NCBI GenBank assembly: GCA_964532155.1
Contig: CAZHGN010000043.1
Coordinates: 1 to 12,346 of the forward strand
Direction: 5' to 3'
DNA: 12,346 nucleotides
From: HGM11416 sp964532155
GTDB lineage: Bacteria; Bacillota; Clostridia; Christensenellales; Borkfalkiaceae
Shown here: positions 6,906 to 12,346 of the stretch, in pieces
How positions within the stretch are numbered: the first letter of the stretch is position 1
How the letters are laid out: each line of letters starts with the position of its first letter
The notes under the pieces: model-generated
Told to the model about the DNA's origin: nothing
The model's database searches: none
The model's input: the letters and a program-made list of their open reading frames with translations, nothing else
Program-made: the position numbers and the translations under genes

Positions 6906-6932
6906 TTTGACGGCGCGCCGTTAAACTAACGG
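6906..6932 (-). promoter_or_regulatory. Two mutually exclusive hairpins in the acyltransferase leader
   Basis: In minus-strand RNA, CCGTTA (6932-6927) can pair with TAACGG (6923-6918) around a three-base loop. The same TAACGG is also the left arm of a 20-base near-perfect palindrome at 6925-6906, centred on GGCGCGCC, with one A·C mismatch. Only one can form at a time. The palindrome ends two bases before the AGGA ribosome binding site (6904-6901). No T run follows, so it is not an ordinary terminator. A control or mRNA-processing role is inferred. Confidence 0.4.
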
Positions 6933-6949
6933 TTTAGCCGACATTAATG

Positions 6950-8131
6950 CTATTCGGTAAAATATTTATATTGCTGTATAGTAACGGCGACGTCGTCCGA
7001 CGTTCCGTTTCTTTCAATTCTGAACGTCACTTTCGTGCCGACGGTTATTTCGTCTTTCAGTTTATCGTAAAACCAATCGTAAACTTCTTGAGCCAAGTTG
7101 ACGGATATCCACTCGCCGTCGTCGCCGACCTTGAACGATTTTATAATATCGCCGACTTTAATGCCCGAGCCGTTGCCGTAAAAGCTGCCGTCGGTTGAAA
7201 CGTCGGTAAACTTAACGCTCTCCGGAACACCCCAAGCCGTTCTTACGTCCTCGACCTCGAAGCCGAGCTTATATCTGCCGTAAACGTAATGCTCTTCGTT
7301 GGAAACGATTTGCCCACAAACTTCTTTTACGGTAGAGACGGGTAAAACGTAACCGCTCCAACCGTTTTTGGAATCGATACTGCCGTTTATTATCCCCATA
7401 AGCACGCCGCCCTCTTCGGAAAACAAGCCGCCGCCCGATGAATAAGCGCTGACGTACGCGTCGGTTAAAAGATAGGATTCGTATTTACCCTCGCCGACCG
7501 AATAGAGATAGTTTTCCGCACTGATAATCCCGCGCGAAGCGATGAGCATGTTATTTCCGAGCGCGCTCGCAATGGTTATAACGCTGCTGCCGATTACAGA
7601 CGCTCCCGCAGAGCTGAACGACTCGTCGCATAAAAATGCGGGTTCGAGCTTTTTGTCTACCCTCAAAACGCATAGATCTGTTTGCGGATCTGTTCCGATA
7701 AGGTTGGGCACGAGAGCATCGTCGCTCCCCGGCTCGTATACGCTTACCGAAGACGCACCGACTATTAAGTGGTGCGGAATTACGATATAACTAAAACTTG
7801 CGGACAAACTTTCGGAAAACCCCATGACCACGCCCGATGCCGACGTTTTCACGGTAGAGCCCTTGCCGTCCGAATAAGACGCTACGACCGTAACGACGCT
7901 TTTACTTGCGCGCGATATCGTTTCGGAAAGCGGCGCGTTAAAGTAATTCTCCATTAGCGTTTTATCTACGGTTACGATATTGACGGGCAGAGCGCCTTCA
8001 CCCGAAGGGCGTATTACCGAAATATCACTCGAAGTACCGCCGTTGTCGGGAGTTACGTAATTTATGCACGCGCCGAAATTTAAAGCGGTTAATGCCGCAA
8101 CGGTCAGCGCCGCTATTTTTTTGATTTTCAT
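6950..8131 (-). CDS. HtrA/DegP-like trypsin-fold serine protease, probable lipoprotein, with PDZ domain
   Basis: The product is 393 residues. The N-terminus is a signal peptide (MKIKK, then a hydrophobic stretch to about 20) ending at Cys22 in NFGAC. This resembles a lipobox, though Phe at -3 is less usual than Leu, so lipidation is probable, not certain. A Ser/Gly-rich linker leads to a trypsin-fold domain at about 70-275. The triad aligns with HtrA: His121 (IVIPHHLI for the usual TNNHVV), Asp152 (TDLCVLRV for SDLAVLKI) and Ser232 (SSGGGL for NSGGPL), with TDAYVSAY before it like TDAAINPG. Residues 285-385 look like one PDZ domain (KLGFEVEDVR, then GIKVGDIIKSF). It should act outside the membrane in protein quality control or regulated cleavage. 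GGAG (8138-8141) lies six bases before the ATG. It is first in a seven-gene operon behind a strong promoter. Confidence 0.85.
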   Translation of the reverse strand: MKIKKIAALTVAALTALNFGACINYVTPDNGGTSSDISVIRPSGEGALPVNIVTVDKTLMENYFNAPLSETISRASKSVVTVVASYSDGKGSTVKTSASGVVMGFSESLSASFSYIVIPHHLIVGASSVSVYEPGSDDALVPNLIGTDPQTDLCVLRVDKKLEPAFLCDESFSSAGASVIGSSVITIASALGNNMLIASRGIISAENYLYSVGEGKYESYLLTDAYVSAYSSGGGLFSEEGGVLMGIINGSIDSKNGWSGYVLPVSTVKEVCGQIVSNEEHYVYGRYKLGFEVEDVRTAWGVPESVKFTDVSTDGSFYGNGSGIKVGDIIKSFKVGDDGEWISVNLAQEVYDWFYDKLKDEITVGTKVTFRIERNGTSDDVAVTIQQYKYFTE

Positions 8132-8210
8132 TTATTGCTCCGTAAACCGCATGCAACGTCGACGGTACAGACCGACGGCAAGCACGACGGCTCATATTAT
8201 TTATGAACGT

Positions 8211-8240
8211 ATTATACCATAAGTTTTACGAATTTTTCAA
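8211..8240 (-). promoter_or_regulatory. Strong promoter of the seven-gene operon
   Basis: On the minus strand TTGAAA (8240-8235) is followed by 18 bases and a perfect TATAAT (8216-8211), with TGG directly upstream of it as an extended -10. The start is expected near 8204, leaving a leader of about 72 nt before the protease ATG at 8131. The leader contains a repeated GCCGTCG but no convincing hairpin. Confidence 0.8.
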
Positions 8241-8280
8241 GTTTATTAAACACTCTTTTCGTTTTAGGTGAATAAAATGG

Positions 8281-8314
8281 ATAAAAATTAAGCGAGAGCA
8301 CCGCTTGCCCTCGC
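8281..8314 (-). terminator. Intrinsic terminator of the polA operon
   Basis: On the minus strand GCGAGGGCA (8314-8306) pairs with TGCTCTCGC (8300-8292) through nine positions including one G·T, around the loop AGCGG. A T-rich tail (8291-8281) follows. It begins 34 nt after the stop of the lytic transglycosylase gene and lies before the -35 of the next operon. Confidence 0.85.
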
Positions 8315-8347
8315 AAAAAAGCACTTATATTTAGCAAACGCCAATCG

Positions 8348-8899
8348 TTATGCAAAATAACGCGCGTAGCGTTTTTTATAATCCGTAACCTTTTGCGCGT
8401 ATACGCGCGTTTCTTTGAACGGCACGATATCGAGAGTTTTTCCGTCGCTCGAATAAGCCGAATCGTTAAGCCAAGCAACCACTCTGCCCTCGCCCGCGTT
8501 ATACGCGCACAACACCTCGTACTCACCGTCGAATTTTTCAAAAAGATAGGCAAGGTACGCCGTACCGAGTTCTAAATTACATTCCCAATCGAAGAGATCG
8601 ACGTCTTTCTCGTAAAAAATCGTTTGAGCGATAAATTCAGCCGTTTCGGGCATTATTTGCATTAGCCCCTCTGCACCTTTTTCGGACAAGGCGTTCGGAT
8701 TAAAACTGCTTTCGGCGCGAACAACGGCGGCAATCAGTTCGGGTTCCACTCCGTATTTTTGCGCGTAACCTTTTATTGCTCTCGAATAACGGTTAACTCC
8801 GTGCGGCTTACCAACGGCAAAAAACACGGCGGCAACCGCTATTATCATAACCGCAAAAGGTAAAACTATAAATAGGATTTTTTCTTTCTTAGAGTTCAT
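8348..8899 (-). CDS. Membrane-anchored Slt-type lytic transglycosylase
   Basis: The product is 183 residues. A basic start (MNSKKEK) and a hydrophobic segment at about 8-30 form a signal anchor. Residues 38-180 are an SLT domain of the Slt70/MltE lysozyme-like fold: the catalytic glutamate is Glu63 in RAESSFNP, followed by GAEGLMQIMP (75-84) and AYNAGEGRV (132-140). The enzyme cleaves the MurNAc–GlcNAc bond of peptidoglycan with formation of 1,6-anhydroMurNAc, and here would act at the outer membrane face. The short length, essentially one domain plus anchor, is typical of the Clostridial protein found beside coaE. The ATG at 8899 overlaps the end of coaE by 11 bp and is preceded by AAAGG (8910-8906). 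The gene is last in the polA operon, 34 nt before a terminator. Confidence 0.9.
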   Translation of the reverse strand: MNSKKEKILFIVLPFAVMIIAVAAVFFAVGKPHGVNRYSRAIKGYAQKYGVEPELIAAVVRAESSFNPNALSEKGAEGLMQIMPETAEFIAQTIFYEKDVDLFDWECNLELGTAYLAYLFEKFDGEYEVLCAYNAGEGRVVAWLNDSAYSSDGKTLDIVPFKETRVYAQKVTDYKKRYARYFA

Positions 8900-9461
8900 T
8901 TATTGCCTTTCTTACCTTGCTTTCAAGCGACGGAAGGTCTCCGTCGTTTGATATAACGATATGTAAAGAAAGGTCGATTTTTTCGTAATCGGTCTGATTT
9001 TTTACTCTGCTTTCTATTTTTTCGTGCGGAACGCCGTCCCTTAGCGCGGCGCCGGATATTCTGTCTTCGAGCGGACGAGTTACGACGATAACCCTATCGA
9101 ACTCGGTCTGCAAGCCGCTTTCGAATAAAAGAGGTACTTCATAAAAGACCACCCCTTTGCCCCCTTGCAAAAAAGCCTCGGCTGTAATTCGCGGATGAGT
9201 AAAACCGTTAAGTTTATCAAGGGCGGCTTTATCGCAAAAAACCTTGCTTGAAACGGCGGATTTATCGAGCTCGACATCGCCGCTCGGGCAATAAATCGGC
9301 GGCACTCCTATAAGATCGCATATTTGCAAGACGAACTCTTTCCGCTTAAGCAAGGTGCGGTAAACGTCGTCGAAACTAATTACTTTATAACCGAGACGGC
9401 CGATCATTGCGGCAACGGTACTTTTGCCGCTACCGATACCGCCGGTGATCGCGACTCTCAT
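8889..9461 (-). CDS. coaE: Dephospho-CoA kinase
   Basis: This is the last enzyme of coenzyme A synthesis, phosphorylating the ribose 3'-hydroxyl of dephospho-CoA with ATP. The product is 190 residues, near the family norm of about 200. The P-loop is GGIGSGKST (7-15); the acidic pair at 31-32 (SFDDVYR) stands where family members carry IDAD; the CoA-binding region includes FTHPRI (87-92) and FYEVPLLFESGL (106-117); and TRPLEDRISGAALRDG (128-143) is the lid/adenine region. The ATG at 9461 is chosen over in-frame starts at 9485-9503 because the family begins directly with the P-loop strand and this start clears the polA stop by 13 bp. The ribosome binding site is weak (CGGA), so coupling with polA is likely. 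It shares 11 bp with the lytic transglycosylase gene. Confidence 0.93.
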   Translation of the reverse strand: MRVAITGGIGSGKSTVAAMIGRLGYKVISFDDVYRTLLKRKEFVLQICDLIGVPPIYCPSGDVELDKSAVSSKVFCDKAALDKLNGFTHPRITAEAFLQGGKGVVFYEVPLLFESGLQTEFDRVIVVTRPLEDRISGAALRDGVPHEKIESRVKNQTDYEKIDLSLHIVISNDGDLPSLESKVRKAINEL

Positions 9462-9474
9462 ATTTTTTCCGTTA

Positions 9475-12141
9475 TTATTTCGCATCATACCAATTTTTTC
9501 CAAAGTTTACGTTCACGGTAAGGGGCACCGAAAGTTCGGCGGCGCCTTCCATTTCTTCACGCAAAATAGTCTGAACCCTTTCGCAATCGCTTTCTTTTGC
9601 GTCGACGATCAATTCGTCGTGAACCTGCAATATCAAAAGCGCCGAAGGGCATTCCTCTTTCAGTCTGCGCGCAACGTTTATCATAGCGATTTTAATTATA
9701 TCCGCGGCGGCGCCTTGCAACGGCATATTCATAGCCGCGCGCTCGCCGAACGAACGAATATTGTAATTGGACGAGGATATTTCAGGAATAAGTCTGCGCC
9801 GACCGAACGCCGTTTGAATGTAGCCGTGCGCTTTGGCGAACTCTACGTTGGAATCCATATACTCTCTAACTCTTGTATAAGTTGCGAAGTATTTACCGAT
9901 ATACTCGGCGGCAACGTTCGGCGATACCTTAATATTTTTAGCCAAGCCGTACTCGCTTATACCGTATATTATACCGAAATTGACGGCTTTTGCGCTACGG
10001 CGCTGTTCGGCGGTAACGTCGGATAGCGGAACGCCGAAAACCTCGGCTGCCGTCAGCGCGTGAACGTCCTCGCCCGCATTAAACGCGTCAATAAGCTGCC
10101 GGCAACCCGAATAATGAGCAAGCAACCGCAGTTCTATTTGCGAATAATCGGCGCCGACAAGCACGCGGTCGTCCGCTCTCGGCACGAAAAGTTTGCGTAT
10201 TTCTCGCCCCTCTTCGTCGCGCACGGGAATATTTTGAAGATTTGGCTCCTTAGACGACAACCGTCCGGTGCTCGTGACCGTTTGATTAAATACCGTGCGT
10301 ATAATCCCTGTAGATCTGTCGATTAGCGGACTGAAACCGTCTACGTATGTGGAAGCAAGTTTGGAAAGCTGTCTGTATTTTAAAATCAAGGGAATAACGG
10401 GATGCTCGTCGGCCATATCTTCGAGCACGTCGGCGTTGGTAGAAAACCCGGTTTTTGTCTTCTTTCCGTGTTTTAAGCCGAGTTTTACGAACAAAACGTC
10501 GCTTAACTGCTTGGGCGAATTGATATTGAAATCGAAGCCGACAAGTTCTTTAATTTCGGTCGCCAACGCCGAAATACGCTTTGCGTAAGACTTGGAAGCA
10601 ACGTCGAGCGCTTCGGTATCGATTTTAAAGCCTGCGTTTTCCATCGAATAAAGAACGTCGGACAGAGGCAATTCGATATTGCGGTACAACGGCAACGCGC
10701 CTTCCTTTTCCATTATCTCCAAATAGTAGTCGTGCATAAACCAAAGTGCTGCGGCAGGGGTATCGAGATCGAGCCCCAAACGCTCGATCGCCGCAAAAAC
10801 ACCAAGTTCCTTTTGCGTATAATCAACTACGTATTTTTCAAGCATTACGTCTTCGCATTTAGCGGAAAACGCAATGCCGAGCCTATCAAGAAAATGCATT
10901 AAACTCTTTTTATCGTAGACGATAAGTTCCTTGCAAGACTCTTTATAGAATATCGGTTTTAAAAATTCAATAAGCTCTTCGTGGTCGACTCCGTCGTCCA
11001 AAAGATTTTCTTTTATCTTAAAAACATACTCCGTTTCGCCGTCGTATACGTGATAATTTTGAGCGATGACAAAGGATAATTTTTTATTGCAAAAAACATT
11101 TACGTCAGACGGAATATTCTTTATAATCTCGCGTTTTATGCCGATTTTTACATATTTTTCCAAAATGTTTTTTCGGTCGATATTATCAACTTTCTCGCCG
11201 GTATCATCCTCACCTTTACCCTCTTCGTTTTCGTCCTTTTCGTTTGCCGAGACATCTTTAGCGGCGTTAATTTCATCGTCCGATTTTTCGGCAAAAATCT
11301 TCTTCTTTAAAAAAGCATTGAATTCGAGTTCGGCGAAAAACGCGCGTGCGGAATACGGAAACGGAAAGAAAAACGCAAGGTCGCCTTCGGTCAAACCGAG
11401 GTCGGCGGAAACGTCGATAGTCGCAAGCATTTTAGACATGAACGCACTTTCTTTGCCGAGTTCGACTTTTTCTTTAAGCTTGCCTTTAAGTTCGTCGGTA
11501 TGGTCGTATACACCCTCTACCGTGTCGTACTTATCGAGTAGCGAAAGAGCAGTTTTCTCGCCTACTCCGGGTATCCCGGGAATGTTATCGGACGAATCGC
11601 CCATACACGCTTTGAGGTCGATTATTTGTGACGGACGAGCAAGCCCTGTCTTTTCGGTGAAAGTTTCAAGCGAAATTATATCGACGTCCGATATACCGCG
11701 CTTGGTAAAGTATACTCGAGTATTTTCGTCGACCAGCTGAAAACTATCTTTGTCGCCGGTAATAATAACCGTGTCGAATTTGAACGTCTTCGCGGCGGAG
11801 CCAATAATATCGTCCGCCTCCAATCCCGCCTTTTCGTATGAGGTAATCCCTAAAGCGGCTAACGCCTTTTTCACGAGAGGCAACTGCCCTACAAGCTCCT
11901 CGGGCATCGGCTTGCGCGTACCTTTATAGGCGGCGTACGCCTTGTGTCTGTAAGTCGGCTCTTTTCGGTCAAACGCGACGAGCATATAATCGGGCTTTAA
12001 ATCCTCAACGGTTTTAAGCAGCATGTTCACGAAGCCGTAAACCGCGTTGGTCTGCACTCCACTGCTCGTAGCAAAGTACGGAGTAGCGTAAAAGGCACGA
12101 TATAATATGCTATTTCCGTCAATTAAAACTAATTTTTTCAT
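9475..12141 (-). CDS. polA: DNA polymerase I, proofreading motif Exo I lost
   Basis: The product is 888 residues from the ATG at 12141, fitting the usual MKKLVLIDGNS start; a GTG six codons upstream (12159) is possible but less likely. The 5'-nuclease domain (about 1-285) has LIDGNS, FDRKEPTYRH, ADDIIG, TGDKDSF and GDSSDNIPGIPGVG. An acidic, lysine- and asparagine-rich linker spans about 285-325. The next domain should be the 3'-5' exonuclease, but where Exo I (DxE) belongs it reads FCNKKLSF, so proofreading is probably lost, as in Bacillus-type enzymes. The polymerase domain is intact: TSTGRLSSKEPNLQNIP, motif A with Asp665 in ADYSQIELR, motif B with Arg714, Lys718, Phe722 and Tyr726, and motif C with Asp842 in QVHDEL. 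It fills gaps in repair and removes Okazaki primers. It leads the polA–coaE–lytic transglycosylase operon. Confidence 0.97.
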   Translation of the reverse strand: MKKLVLIDGNSILYRAFYATPYFATSSGVQTNAVYGFVNMLLKTVEDLKPDYMLVAFDRKEPTYRHKAYAAYKGTRKPMPEELVGQLPLVKKALAALGITSYEKAGLEADDIIGSAAKTFKFDTVIITGDKDSFQLVDENTRVYFTKRGISDVDIISLETFTEKTGLARPSQIIDLKACMGDSSDNIPGIPGVGEKTALSLLDKYDTVEGVYDHTDELKGKLKEKVELGKESAFMSKMLATIDVSADLGLTEGDLAFFFPFPYSARAFFAELEFNAFLKKKIFAEKSDDEINAAKDVSANEKDENEEGKGEDDTGEKVDNIDRKNILEKYVKIGIKREIIKNIPSDVNVFCNKKLSFVIAQNYHVYDGETEYVFKIKENLLDDGVDHEELIEFLKPIFYKESCKELIVYDKKSLMHFLDRLGIAFSAKCEDVMLEKYVVDYTQKELGVFAAIERLGLDLDTPAAALWFMHDYYLEIMEKEGALPLYRNIELPLSDVLYSMENAGFKIDTEALDVASKSYAKRISALATEIKELVGFDFNINSPKQLSDVLFVKLGLKHGKKTKTGFSTNADVLEDMADEHPVIPLILKYRQLSKLASTYVDGFSPLIDRSTGIIRTVFNQTVTSTGRLSSKEPNLQNIPVRDEEGREIRKLFVPRADDRVLVGADYSQIELRLLAHYSGCRQLIDAFNAGEDVHALTAAEVFGVPLSDVTAEQRRSAKAVNFGIIYGISEYGLAKNIKVSPNVAAEYIGKYFATYTRVREYMDSNVEFAKAHGYIQTAFGRRRLIPEISSSNYNIRSFGERAAMNMPLQGAAADIIKIAMINVARRLKEECPSALLILQVHDELIVDAKESDCERVQTILREEMEGAAELSVPLTVNVNFGKNWYDAK

Positions 12142-12167
12142 TTTTTTAAAATCCGCCACTAAAATTC

Positions 12168-12196
12168 TTGCATTAATTCGAAAGTTGTGTTATTAT
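12168..12196 (+). promoter_or_regulatory. Candidate promoter for tRNA-Leu
   Basis: TTGCAT (12168-12173), 17 bases, then TATTAT (12191-12196). The start would be near 12203, about 73 nt before the tRNA. A nearer alternative, TTTTAA (12233-12238) with TAATAC (12256-12261), is a weaker match but would give a normal short tRNA leader. Which one is used cannot be decided by reading. Confidence 0.4.
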
Positions 12197-12210
12197 GATA
12201 AGGCTTTCGA
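12178..12210. repeat. Inverted repeat in the polA–tRNA gap
   Basis: TCGAAAG (12178-12184) and CTTTCGA (12204-12210) are perfect inverted copies 19 bases apart. They enclose the candidate plus-strand -10 and would form a stem at the 5' end of the polA transcript. Confidence 0.45.
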
Positions 12211-12220
12211 CGACATACAT

Positions 12221-12249
12221 ATTATGCCACTTTTTTAAACGAAAAGCAA
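12221..12249 (-). promoter_or_regulatory. Promoter of the polA operon
   Basis: On the minus strand TTGCTT (12249-12244) is followed by 17 bases and CATAAT (12226-12221), with TGG just before the -10 as an extended element. The start is expected near 12214, giving a leader of about 73 nt to the polA ATG. Confidence 0.75.
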
Positions 12250-12275
12250 TCGTTTTAATACTTATTCGGATATTT

Positions 12276-12346
12276 GCCGCTGTGGTGGAACTGGCAGACG
12301 CGCGGGACTCAAAATCCCGTGATGGCGACATCGTGTGGGTTCGACC
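12276..12346 (+). tRNA. tRNA-Leu(CAA), cut by the window edge
   Basis: The acceptor strand GCCGCTG begins at 12276, followed by a leucine-type D arm (GGTGGAACTGGCAGACGC). The anticodon stem CGGGA/TCCCG (12303-12307 and 12315-12319) closes the loop CTCAAAA, giving anticodon CAA at 12310-12312, which reads UUG. The long variable arm GATG-GCGA-CATC is that of a class II tRNA, and the T loop starts as TTCGACC at the edge. The 3' T strand, acceptor strand and CCA lie outside the window. Confidence 0.95.

Noticed and set aside
9424..10026. Plus-strand open frame of 200 codons across the coaE start and polA 3' end
   Set aside because: It is antisense to two conserved genes, with no domain and no promoter or ribosome binding site.
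11066..11740. Plus-strand open frame of 224 codons inside polA
   Set aside because: It is a Ser/Phe-rich antisense shadow of an intact polA reading frame.
12142..12159. GTG start for polA six codons upstream
   Set aside because: The family normally begins MKKLxLIDGNS, which matches the ATG at 12141; the GTG has no better ribosome binding site.

Overview
The window looks like chromosome of an uncultured Firmicutes-type bacterium, most likely of the class Clostridia. The evidence is a polA–coaE–lytic transglycosylase gene order, a DNA polymerase I lacking the first proofreading motif, AGGAG-type ribosome binding sites, AT-rich intergenic DNA with sigma-A-like promoters, and a zinc-ribbon membrane protein paired with an AATase-like acyltransferase. 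Placement below class level is a guess. I see no phage, insertion sequence or CRISPR signature.

Layout, left to right. (1) 1-172: an AT-rich leader with a good promoter, followed by a plus-strand PP2A-like metallophosphoesterase (173-868). (2) 869-1234: a gene-free stretch with two hairpins, a 21-bp tandem duplication and a two-way intrinsic terminator. (3) 1235-8131: seven tightly packed minus-strand genes. In transcription order they are an HtrA-like lipoprotein protease, an AATase-like acyltransferase, a zinc-ribbon six-helix membrane protein, an RlmI-type rRNA methyltransferase, a membrane-anchored ComEC-like metallo-beta-lactamase-fold hydrolase, a spermidine synthase-like SAM-fold protein and a small membrane protein with one InlB B-repeat. 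They are read from one strong promoter at 8211-8240 and probably end at the 1132-1164 terminator. (4) 8348-12141: a second minus-strand operon, polA–coaE–lytic transglycosylase, with its own promoter (12221-12249) and terminator (8281-8314). (5) 12276 to the right edge: a plus-strand tRNA-Leu(CAA), cut off by the window.

The polA operon joins DNA repair and replication, CoA synthesis and wall turnover, a combination often conserved in Clostridia. In the seven-gene operon at least five products are predicted to be exported or membrane-bound or to act with such a partner (protease, zinc-ribbon protein with its acyltransferase, anchored hydrolase, B-repeat protein), so an envelope theme is plausible but inferred. 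The least understood parts are the ATGA-coupled acyltransferase/zinc-ribbon pair, its leader with two mutually exclusive hairpins, the orphan B-repeat protein, and the structured non-coding region at 940-1015.
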